Shown piece after piece: positions 12,172-21,031 of a DNA stretch of 46,597 nt. A model generated the notes under the pieces. The model made no database searches and was not told the DNA's origin. It was given only the letters and a program-made list of their open reading frames with translations. The stretch is from Zancudomyces culisetae (Eukaryota; Kickxellomycota; Harpellomycetes; Harpellales; Legeriomycetaceae). Every line of letters starts with the position of its first letter. The first letter of the stretch is position 1. Made by a program: the position numbers and the translations under genes. The DNA lies in assembly GCA_001969505.1 (NCBI GenBank), contig LSSK01000124.1, forward strand, positions 1 to 46,597, in the 5' to 3' direction.

Positions 12172-13015
12172 ATGGCGGATATAGTTCACGATTATTGCCC
12201 GGTTTACGCACCATTTTTTGGAGCTATGGGATGTGTAGCAGCATCGGTGTTTACTTGTAAGTTTTTAAATTTATTAAATCGCGTCTCCCACAAAGATAAC
12301 TAACCATTGTAAAAAAGAATAAAGGAGGTGAGTATATCTAATCTTGAACATAATTAACAAAAATATAGGCTTCGGAGCTGCATATGGAACAGCAAAATCA
12401 GGCGTTGGGCTGTCAGCGATGGGTATTCTGAGACCAGATTTGGTCATTAGAAACATTGTTCCAATAGTTATGGCGGGTATTATTGGTATCTACGGATTGG
12501 TGGTAGCCGTGCTAATTTCAGATAATCGTAATCCCTTTCTTACTTTTTTAACATTATCTTTGCCATTATCATTTACTTTACTAATATTCCTAAAAACTAA
12601 TACATATTCAACTACTCTAATCAACCATTTTCTAAACCTATAGTTAAACAAAAGATGGCATTATATACGTAAGATTTTTATTTCTTTTTTTAAGCATACT
12701 TCCCTACAAAGTACCATTTCGAGCACACATAACTAAAATTTTGGCTTAATCATTTTTATGTTATTCTTTCAAACACATAGTGGCTTTGTTCAATTGGCGG
12801 CAGGCTTGTCTGTGGGTTTATGTGGTATGGCGGCCGGGTTTGCCATTGGAATTGTTGGTGATTCTGGTGTTAGAGCTGTTGCCCAACAGCCTAGGCTTTT
12901 CGTTAGTATGATTCTAGTATTCATTTTTGCCGAAGTTTTGGCCTTGTACGGTTTAATTACTGGTTTGATTCTGAATACTAAAGCTGCTGGTGGTGATGTT
13001 AGTTGCCCAGTATAA
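12172..13015 (+). CDS. VMA3: V-ATPase V0 proteolipid subunit c, four exons
   Basis: Reconstructed as join(12172..12256,12369..12527,12644..12668,12781..13015), 167 aa. The first exon gives [17 protein letters not shown], matching the fungal proteolipid N terminus. Exon 2 holds [12 protein letters not shown] and [12 protein letters not shown]. The 25-nt third exon supplies the LKQKMALYT junction, and exon 4 carries [18 protein letters not shown] and the proton-carrying Glu141 in FIFAEVL (S. cerevisiae Vma3 Glu137). Four membrane helices form the c-ring that carries protons across the vacuolar membrane. The short N terminus and Glu spacing fit VMA3 (c) better than VMA11 (c') or VMA16 (c''). Introns have acceptable GT/AG ends and branch-like motifs such as CTAAC. 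Two CTG codons sit at Leu positions, including the Leu of LRPDL. Confidence 0.94.
12644..12668 (+). other. VMA3: 25-nt micro-exon of VMA3
   Basis: Flanked by TATAG and GTAAGA, this 25-nt exon completes a Leu codon on its left and a Thr codon on its right, giving LKQKMALYT. That segment is well conserved among V-ATPase c subunits (QALYTGF-like in S. cerevisiae), so leaving it out would both break frame and delete conserved residues. Confidence 0.85.
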
Positions 13016-13172
13016 TCTCTTTATCATGTTTCTTTTTTAAGAAAAAAAATATACATACGACTATTCAAATAAAGCTTTTTTTATATTACTCGAACTACTT
13101 TATTATACACCAAAGCACATACAAATACACATACAAGGTATAAAGTATGATAAAAGGCGCGTCGGAGCGGTC

Positions 13173-14387
13173 CTAATGTTTGAATTTACAATTTGCGCCA
13201 CTTGAACAGAATCCTTTTGCATAATGCACACAGGGAGTTGCGCTCAAATCGTGTGAAAATGGACACAGTTTCCCCTTGCTACAGCTCCCACTCAGAACAT
13301 ATTTGCATAGTTCAAGTGGCCTTTTACTTGTCTCCGGCCCGTTTTTATTATGAGGTCGTGGTCTGTCTTGGCCTTTCTTATCTATTTGGCCCATAGTTTT
13401 CCCCTTGTTTTCAGTGTTTTTCGGTTTATTTTTCGTCGTATTGTTTTTCTTCTCCTTCCTTTTCCTCCTAGCATTGGCATTTTTCTTTATCGATACGGTT
13501 TCAACCCTGTCAAGGTACAAAATCTCATCATTATTGAGATAGGATTCAGTGTTAGTTCCTAAACCATAATCGCCATATCCTATCCGTTCTATCTCACTAA
13601 TTTTCTCTAGGTTTCCCACAGCTGCACTGTTGTTAACTTTGCCATGTGTTGATTCATTAATTTTATTATCTCCAGTCACCCCAACAACGCCTTTATGCAA
13701 ACTCACACCTTTTTCTCGCTCACTGTTCTCAAAAAAAATGGCATCATGGGTGTGTTTATTGGTTTCCTCAACATTTTTCTCAGCTCTTTCGAGTGTCTCT
13801 GAATTTTTATTAACTTGATTTTCCTTTTTTTTAACTCCTCGAACAAGAGAGCGTAACAATTCAAGTGCATCCTTTTTTCCTGGCTGGGTTATAGTTCCTA
13901 ATTGTTCAACACCATATTGCTCCTCTGTTTTGGTATCTTGTCTATCTTTACTTTTCTCCACCTTTTTTATGACTAATTCTTTCCCTTCATTGATGTCGTT
14001 TTTCTGTCCCTGTTCATTCTGATCGTCTTTCTCGATACTACCCCTACTTTCATCGTTAATCACACCTATCTCTCGTTCTATGCTTCTTGAGCTCATCTCC
14101 ACTTTCACCTTTGCTGTGGTGAGCTCCTCTTTTCGCTGTTTATGACTTTTAAGGATTTTACACTGCTTCACATTTTCTTGTTGTTCTGCCATATTGAGCA
14201 TACATCCCTCAGTATTGTTATATTTATTTATGGCTAGTATATCGTTTTGATCCTTTCCTAACGCCCTTTTCACCCCCGATCTTGAAGGTTGATCCAGATT
14301 CACTGCGCCGGTTTCTTGAACTGATTTAAACCAGTTGAACCTTTGGTAATACATCTTTTGGCAGGTACTGGCTGATTTTTCTCTCAT
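13173..14387 (-). CDS. CCCH zinc-finger protein with two C-terminal fingers
   Basis: A single-exon 404-aa protein. Most of it is charged, low-complexity and probably disordered (rich in Lys, Glu, Asn), with a basic ARRKRKEKKNN segment near residue 305 that may be a nuclear signal. The last about 50 residues hold two CCCH fingers in tandem, both spaced C-x7-C-x5-C-x3-H: CKYVLSGSCSKGKLCPFSH and CVHYAKGFCSSGANCKFKH. The protein ends at the second His. Fingers of this type usually bind RNA, and paired fingers at the end of a disordered protein suggest an mRNA-processing or decay factor. I cannot name an ortholog with confidence. The gene converges on VMA3 with 157 nt between stops. Confidence 0.85.
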   Translation of the reverse strand: MREKSASTCQKMYYQRFNWFKSVQETGAVNLDQPSRSGVKRALGKDQNDILAINKYNNTEGCMLNMAEQQENVKQCKILKSHKQRKEELTTAKVKVEMSSRSIEREIGVINDESRGSIEKDDQNEQGQKNDINEGKELVIKKVEKSKDRQDTKTEEQYGVEQLGTITQPGKKDALELLRSLVRGVKKKENQVNKNSETLERAEKNVEETNKHTHDAIFFENSEREKGVSLHKGVVGVTGDNKINESTHGKVNNSAAVGNLEKISEIERIGYGDYGLGTNTESYLNNDEILYLDRVETVSIKKNANARRKRKEKKNNTTKNKPKNTENKGKTMGQIDKKGQDRPRPHNKNGPETSKRPLELCKYVLSGSCSKGKLCPFSHDLSATPCVHYAKGFCSSGANCKFKH

Positions 14388-15069
14388 TTTACCATCACTT
14401 TCGGTTTGCTTAATATTTTTTCCTGAAAATCCTCGAGTTATTTATTGTAGTAGGGTTCGTTATCTATTCAAGATCTGCTATATTATAAATGCACTGTAAG
14501 CTACTTTTGTGGAAAGCTATTGAGCATATAAAAAAAATCGACTATAAGTTTAGTGTTCAGCCATTTACATATACATACATATTCTTTTTTTTTTTAAAAA
14601 AAAAGCCTAAATCAAGGAAATGTGTAACTCGTTCCTCAAATTAGCCAACGAATTAAAAAGCACACCCAAATAAACCGAAAAAAATATACTTTGGTTTGCA
14701 CCAACCCGATTTAGACTGCAGTTACCACAAAGCTGAGATTCTACAAGGGCTCTACCAACTCGCACACTCCTTCCTCTAAGCTTGGTTACCACCAAAATAT
14801 ACGGATAAAACAGAAAAGACATAAAAGGTAACCACCAAACCCTGTGCAAGCGTATATAATGTATTTATACCTTTCCACATGATTTGTTGATCATGATTGT
14901 GAATGTGCTAGCTTTGCTGTCTGATTCTTAAATTATGGGTATATTTATACAATAGCAGAAAAACGTTCAATTTTCTCTCAAATATTAATGAAAATAAAAG
15001 CGTTCATAGCATATTCATAGCAAAGAGAAGGCAAAGTAAACATTATAATAAGTAAACGCGCTGCTTAAT
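14388..15069. other. Spacer between the deaminase and CCCH genes
   Basis: Tandem minus-strand spacer. It holds a perfect-looking T-run/A-run palindrome at about 14584-14603, possibly a terminator or an artefact-prone homopolymer. It also has an 80-codon minus frame (14607-14849) without recognisable motifs, which I do not call. A short D-arm-like string at 14745-14765 does not fold as a tRNA. Confidence 0.4.
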
Positions 15070-15543
15070 TTATCCCTTTTTAAGCAGATGTCTGTTTGCT
15101 TCAAGTGAATCATTTTGGAATCCTACTATCTGCACAACTCGTATTTCATGTTTTTCGAGAAAGCCTACACAAGTATCATTTACTACAAAGTTTTCTGGCT
15201 CAGGAGTCCCAAAATATACTGTTTCTACATTTCCATACTCGACAATTCTCTCAGCGCAAGTTTTATTTCCAGATAATCTCTTTGTGCATGGAATCATCGT
15301 GGTATATAACTTAATTCTTGGACGAGAACCATGAAGCTTGTTAAGTGCATTCTCTTCTGCATGTGTGTTTCCTTCAATCTCCCTCGAGTACCCGGTTGTT
15401 AGGACCTTGTTTGTCAATGCATCCACGATTACACAGCCGACGTTAAATGCTGTTTCGACATTTTCACATTTTTTCGCTTCCTGCAGCGCCACTTCAAAAA
15501 ATCTTATATCCTCATCGGTAATTTCCAGTTTAGCATCACTCAT
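15070..15543 (-). CDS. Rib2-like (DRAP-type) cytidine-deaminase-fold enzyme, stand-alone
   Basis: A 157-aa single-domain CMP/dCMP-type deaminase. The zinc site is visible: His61-Ala-Glu63 (HAEENAL), with Glu63 the proton shuttle, and PC at 85-86 followed by a second Cys at 96. The long spacing in PCTKRLSGNKTC, instead of the usual PCxxC, resembles the C-terminal deaminase of fungal Rib2 (diaminohydroxyphosphoribosylaminopyrimidine deaminase, second step of riboflavin synthesis). S. cerevisiae Rib2 joins this domain to a pseudouridine synthase; here it stands alone. Tandem with the CCCH gene. An alternative is another pyrimidine deaminase of the same subgroup. Family call strong, exact substrate moderate. 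Confidence 0.85.
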   Translation of the reverse strand: MSDAKLEITDEDIRFFEVALQEAKKCENVETAFNVGCVIVDALTNKVLTTGYSREIEGNTHAEENALNKLHGSRPRIKLYTTMIPCTKRLSGNKTCAERIVEYGNVETVYFGTPEPENFVVNDTCVGFLEKHEIRVVQIVGFQNDSLEANRHLLKKG

Positions 15544-16959
15544 CTTGCTTATACTTGTTTCTAATGCCTTTATTTTAGTCTGAGCTTTAATTCAACAACA
15601 AATTGTAGTAACCCAAAAAGGGACAAAAATAATATCCGACTTCCTCTTTTATTATTGCAATTAAAAAAAAACCACGTACACCAATTACAGGGGCAAACGG
15701 AATAGATTATTATGTTTATTTTTATTTTTTTATCTTTTGTAGATTTGATTCTAAATTGGTGATATAATCATACTTTCCATTAAGTGGCTTGGTACCAACG
15801 AAATCAAATATACATAAGCATGTAATACAAGTTTAGTAACAGTTGTTGGGTCTTAATTTACACCTTAATTCTGTACCTGATTTTCTATCATAAACTCCTA
15901 ACTAGCTCTCTACTAAACAGCGGGTCATCCCTTTTCCATTTTCATATATGTTCTCACTTTTATCTCCATTTAGAGATTTATAAAATCTACATTGATTATA
16001 ATGACCGTGAATTACTGTTGTTGGGTAGACATTAGCAGGTCTTTTACGAGAAAAAAAGATGAATCACGGAATTACATGGCACAGCTTCCTTATTACGTAG
16101 CTCCAGTGATTAAAACTCTGCTCATTATGGGGAATGGCTACACGTTTCAGGTTTAGACGTGAAGTTGCCTGCACTATTTTTCGCTTTAGCAATTGAAAAC
16201 ACGTTTACACTATTGAGTATATAAATAACCTTTATACCCTTTTCATTTAATCCTCAATTAGGAAATCTTACTTAAAACACTGTTAATGATATTTTCTATA
16301 AATAAGCGATGTATAAAATCGCTAAAAATAATCAAAATAATTATTATTGTAAACGATCACATCAGAGTGTTCTTAGCACCCACCCGATTATGATAGTGTA
16401 TTCGAGAGGTGAAAGCAAGAAAACAGCCAATGATAATACCGGGGTGTTATGCAGCTTACCCACAGGAAAATACGGACCTAATGCTGTCTTGACTATCCAT
16501 AACTTCAGCATCAACACCACGCTCAATCTGGCAACCCCGTCGTCTATTTTTTATTAAAACTATTGGACATAGTTATGTTATGATTATATAAGCTGTACGT
16601 ATAAACTAATGTAAAATCTAAAAATAGATGGTACTATTTATATAAAATTGCCATTACACTTCAGTTAGAAATTATAGCATAATAAAAAAAAATCAATGGC
16701 AAAATTTTTTTTTCATCTGGTCGTTTGTAATATACATAATCTGGTTTCCCTTTATTCGAAAGCAAAATACACATAGAAATTTATTTATCCCTATATATAA
16801 AAAAGTAGTTCATACAAATACTTTTTACAGCTTTAAACTTTAAAAGCCTAGAACTGTACATTTTTAGGCTTACATCATATCAAGGCAAATTCAGCATACA
16901 ACGTTTCATGAGCAATATTTCATACACTCAATAATTTCTAACTATCTAGCATTAGCTCT
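15544..16959. other. Divergent region between deaminase and surface-protein genes
   Basis: About 1.4 kb with no recognisable gene. The 82-codon frame at 16309-16557 lacks family resemblance. The right part is the promoter of the surface-protein gene and has a TATATAAA element. No tRNA or repeat family is visible. Confidence 0.45.
16794..16801 (+). promoter_or_regulatory. TATA box candidate for the surface-protein gene
   Basis: TATATAAA lies about 225 nt upstream of the chosen start (17020). The distance is within the yeast range but long. Assigned by sequence only. Confidence 0.35.
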
Positions 16960-17019
16960 ATGGTACAATCAATCAACGAAATAAATAAAAAACAAAGTTA
17001 CAATAAACATCATAAAGTC

Positions 17020-19243
17020 ATGAATATCAAAAATACGACAAGAGTAGTGGCAGCATTGTTGCTTACGGTTTCAAATGTTGCTGGACTCAATCTGAATAAC
17101 CCCGTATTAACGCAAGTTGTTGGCACAGTAGATGCACCATTCTATGCTACCTATAGCCAACTCTCCAAAATAAAGAACCAATGTATTAACGACTGGGTTG
17201 TTCTACTGAATCATGGCGGTTGTGCTGATGATATATTCTTTTCAATGGGATATTCAAACAGTGAATACCCCAAGACAGAAGCTATCCTTGGACTGATAAG
17301 CAATACAACGCAAATAAAATATCAAGCTAGTAGCGATTTTAGAAATGATGTATTGACATCCACATACGAGGCTATAGTTTCAGCGTCAACCGCAAGTACC
17401 CGCGATGATGGTATGTACATTTATTGGAACCAAGGCGCCGTCTCAGTAGGTTATGGCGCACCTTCTGACGACCTTTCGACTCAAATAATTCAACTCGGCA
17501 GAGTCAGTAGCGATTATGTCAGTCAGTTTTATATTACAACATGGATGCAAAAATGTAGCAACATTAGTATACAGCAATACTGTGTAGACGATAAAAAACC
17601 AGCAACCTCGTCAACGAGCTCAACATTATCCACCAGCTCCACATCATCAACCAGTTCAAATAGCTCTACGATCTCAACTAGCACAACTCCATCAACTAGC
17701 TCAATCAGCTCCACTAGTTCAACATCATCGGTCTCATCAACTAGCACAACCAGCTCAACTAGCACACCTAACACAATCAGGTCAGTCAGCTCAACCAGCT
17801 CCACCCCATCAACTAGCTCAACCAACTCAACACCATCAACCAGCTCAACCCCATCAACCAGCTCAACCAGCTCAACTAGTTCAACTAGCTCCACCCCATC
17901 AACCAGCTCCACCCCATCAACCAGCTCAACATCATCAACCCCATCAACCAGCTCAACTAGTTCAACCAGCTCCATCCCATCAACCAGCTCAACACCATCA
18001 ACCAGCTCCACCCCATCAACCAGCTCCACCCCATCAACCAGCTCAACACCATCAACCAGCTCNNNNNNNNNNNNNNNNNNNNNNNNNNNNNNNNNNNNNN
18101 NNNNNNNNNNNNNNNNNNNNNNNNNNNNNNNNNNNNNNNNNNNNNNNNNNNNNNNNNNNNNNNNNNNNNNNNNNNNNNNNNNNNNNNNNNNNNNNNNNNN
18201 NNNNNNNNNNNNNNNNNNNNNNNNNNNNNNNNNNNNNNNNNNNNNNNNNNNNNNNNNNNNNNNNNNNNNNNNNNNNNNNNNNNNNNNNNNNNNNNNNNNN
18301 NNNNNNNNNNNNNNNNNNNNNNNNNNNNNNNNNNNNNNNNNNNNNNNNNNNNNNNNNNNNNNNNNNNNNNNNNNNNNNNNNNNNNNNNNNNNNNNNNNNN
18401 NNNNNNNNNNNNNNNNNNNNNNNNNNCTCAACCAGCTCAACCAGCTCAACCAGCTCAACATCATCAACCCCATCAACCAGCTCCACCCCATCAACCAGCT
18501 CAACACCATCAACCAGCTCAACCAGCACAACTTCATCAACCAGCTCAACTTCATCAACCAGTTCAACATCATCAACACCATCAACCAGTTCAACCAGTTC
18601 AACCCCATCAACCAGCTCAACTAGCTCAACCAGCTCCGCCCCATCAACCAGTTCAACCAGCACAACTTCATCAACCAGCACAACTAGCTCAACCTCATCG
18701 ACTAGTCCAACCAGCTCTCCACAAACTCCTCCATGCACATACATTGTAAATCCGGTAACTATCACGGATACAACTACGAATACTGCAACACCAGTTTACC
18801 AATGGGACAGCCCAGTGGAGATTAAATGTCCATCTTCGCAGTTCAGGGTTTCATTTTCATTGAATAAGTCCGAAGACATATATTTTGTTCTCGCGACGAG
18901 CTCAAATGGTAGTGTTAACACAAACAACTTGTCTGGTTCTATTGGTGCTCAAACAAAAACTTGGGGTATGAGAACGTCACAGAGGGTTTCATACTTGGCT
19001 TATATCAAAAAGGCATGGACAGATAAGGAATTTTTCATAGAATCGGATTCTGTTGGAATAAGAACAGGTTTTGACGGTGTAAACTTTGCTTCCAAGTTTA
19101 CAACTTCCCAATACAACTACAGCTACTACAACAGCGCGAATACTGTTTATTTAGCTATGGGCTCAACTGGGGCTAATGTCGTTGTACAAAACATCTCTAT
19201 TCAATGCAAATTGCCAAGCGAAACGTGTCCTAAATATTATTGA
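17020..19243 (+). CDS. Secreted Ser/Thr-repeat surface glycoprotein, interrupted by an assembly gap
   Basis: The N terminus, MNIKNTTRVVAALLLTVSNV, is a clear signal peptide; a second in-frame Met 20 codons upstream (16960) would bury it. A globular region of about 170 residues with paired Cys follows, then a long tract of Ser-Thr-Ser-Ser-Thr-Pro-Ser type repeats, expected to be heavily O-mannosylated. After the gap of Ns the repeat continues and leads into a second globular domain (from about 18735) with PCTYIVNPV, WGMRTSQRVSY, several N-glycosylation sites and a terminal CKLPSETCPKYY. The frame before the gap differs from the frame after it, so the gap length is not the true length. I see no C-terminal hydrophobic GPI signal, so wall attachment by GPI is not supported. 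The termini are unlike flocculins I know. Possibly an adhesin or wall protein; function unknown. Confidence 0.75.
17595..18725 (+). repeat. Ser/Thr-coding minisatellite in the surface-protein gene
   Basis: Short units built from TCAACCAGC and TCAACACCA-like strings are repeated many times with small variations, coding Ser, Thr and Pro. The array is interrupted by the run of Ns, so the copy number is unknown. Arrays of this kind in yeast wall genes change length readily by recombination or slippage. Confidence 0.9.
18063..18426. other. Assembly gap (364 N)
   Basis: An unbroken run of N inside the minisatellite. The Ser/Thr repeat is in codon phase 1 (window coordinate modulo 3) on its left and phase 2 on its right. 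The true missing length must therefore differ from 364 by a non-multiple of three (for example 363 or 366), if the gene is intact. Confidence 0.98.
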
Positions 19244-19602
19244 TTATTGATTTTATGTTACGATTTTATTTACTTTCGTAACCCATACACTTCACAGCAT
19301 TTCATTTCAAATAATTTTTTGTTATAATTAGAATATAACATTAATTACAAAAGCAATTTTCTTTTTTTTGCAATTAGCTCTACAAATCCACTTAAATTGT
19401 GTTTTAAGGAAAATAGAATTAGTTCTCATAATTTGATTTGTATTTTAGGGGGGTGAGATAAAAAATTCATGAATTTAAGGGAGGGGGAGAGGGGCAAAAG
19501 TAACTAATAAAAAAAAAGAAACTTTGCAACAATAAATCAATACCACGTCTTTTTTGGGCAACTGAATAAGACTTATAAACACGAACCAATACTGAAAAAG
19601 GG
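19244..19602. other. Spacer between surface-protein gene and TIP41
   Basis: Short tandem spacer with a G-rich purine tract at about 19448-19497 and A/T runs. No gene is seen. Confidence 0.45.
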
Positions 19603-20934
19603 ATGGAAAAACAGGAAATCGTCGAAAAAGACACAGCAGGAATAAAATATAAAGGATGGGAGGTGAGGAGTGTACACAGGCCGATTCTCAACAGCAAAGA
19701 GCTCGATGAAATCGGAATATCCAAAGTTCCTGAACAGTTGTTCGGAAACAGCAAATTAGTAATTAGAAAAGAGAGTTCTGATGAAAAAGACAATACAAGT
19801 AACTTTGTTCTAGAGCTGGATGTTATTGAGGCTTTGAAGCTGGTAGACAAGGAAAACTCGCTGAAAGTTAAGATTAGTGAAGAATGGACACGATACAGTA
19901 CAAGAAACAGCAGCGAAATAACGACAGTGGTGAACCCCTTTGACTGGACATTTACAACGGAATACTGTGGCGGGTTTTATAACTACAAAGGGGTAAGAAA
20001 AGAACTCATTTTATCAATAGAGTGTGGAAAAATCAGGATATATATCAGGAAGGCCTTAGTATATGTATAATTGTGTTGCAGTTTTATTGGAGCTATTGTA
20101 TAGGCAACTAGATATATAATGCTAAGTGCAATATTCATGGATAATGGTACTGATAATATAGGAAATAGAGAAGACAAGTATAGGGATTGATTATGAACAG
20201 CTCAAAAAACCAGAACCGTTGCTATTTTATGACGAGAATATCTTGTTTGAGGACGATTTAGGGGATAATGGGATATCACAGCTATCATACAAAGTTGTAA
20301 GTAGAGAATTCAGCTACTATATTGTGTTTACGGCAGGGCGACCCTGTCGCTTGATTAACGTAGAGCAAATGAAAAAAGGGGTGTGTGTTGGCACTGATAT
20401 AATAGGCAGGTGTTTTAACATAATAGAGGGTTATGCCGACAGGATTTTTCATATTGCAAAGATTTTTCTTGAGAGTCGATGGGGTGATACTACGAATCTA
20501 TGACACAAGGATACATCACAAGTTTGGCACAGATCATCTGATTCGAGAAGTGGCTAGGCGAGAAACAAAATACAGAGATGCTTTGGAGGTAAACAATCCT
20601 TTATAATATACAATAACCGGATGTTTCTGTGTGTCTGCCTTCTCCGGGACTATTTTTTCTTTTTTGTTTTTGCGAGGGAAAGACGAATAGGGTGTGAAGG
20701 TTATCAGTTTAATGGTACACTTTTTAACTTTAAACGTAAACCAATAACCCAATGAAAAGTATGGACAAACGATAATAACTTTTGTATCGTTCGTTTCTAC
20801 TATAGAGAATTAAAGCAGCCAGAGACATGGGCAAAAATGAGGATTTATCAATATTAAACAGCTCAGATTATGTACTTGGTTTTATGGATCCACCAAAATT
20901 TATAGAAAACCGTATTATATACTTTTTAAAATAA
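19603..20934 (+). CDS. TIP41: Tip41-like TOR-pathway regulator, four exons
   Basis: Reconstructed as join(19603..19992,20162..20296,20427..20588,20806..20934), 271 aa; each exon is a multiple of three. Conserved Tip41 blocks appear in order: GWEVRSVHRPILNSKELDEI, PEQLFGNSKLVI, EALKLV, the invariant FDWTFTTEYCG, DYEQLKKPEPLLFYDE followed by LFEDDLGDNGIS, then VRVMPTGFFIL and RFFLRVDGV, and finally DTRIHHKFG. Tip41 binds the PP2A regulator Tap42 and the phosphatase catalytic subunits, and promotes dephosphorylation downstream of TORC1. The protein is shorter than S. cerevisiae Tip41 but near S. pombe and animal lengths. Donors are GTAAG or GTAAA, acceptors ATAG. Convergent with APM1, 97 nt between stops. 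Confidence 0.94.
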
Positions 20935-20964
20935 ACTGCTAAATGACTGCAGGTAGTGGCGAGG

Positions 20965-20985
20965 CAGACTGTTTTTTTAAAAAAA
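20965..20985. terminator. T-run/A-run palindrome between TIP41 and APM1 stops
   Basis: A run of seven T followed by eight A sits in the 97-nt gap between two converging stop codons. It is placed where a bidirectional 3'-end or polyadenylation region would be expected. Function is inferred from position and composition only. Confidence 0.3.
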
Positions 20986-21031
20986 AGGTGTAATGAAGAA
21001 AACAAGTGTACATCAAGGATACACATGGGTG

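Noticed and set aside
14690..14770. tRNA-like string on the minus strand (GAGTTGGTAGAGC, as in a D-arm)
   Set aside because: The expected D-stem does not pair, there is no anticodon stem at the right distance, and the later GGTTGGTGCAAACC lacks the T-loop TTCRA core. Looks like chance.
14607..14849. 80-codon minus-strand frame between the deaminase and CCCH genes
   Set aside because: No family resemblance, no promoter cue; could be chance in a 680-nt spacer.
17529..18765. Long minus-strand frames rich in Val-Glu-Leu and Met-Trp-Leu
   Set aside because: Antisense shadows of the Ser/Thr minisatellite; they run through Ns and have no initiation context or family resemblance.
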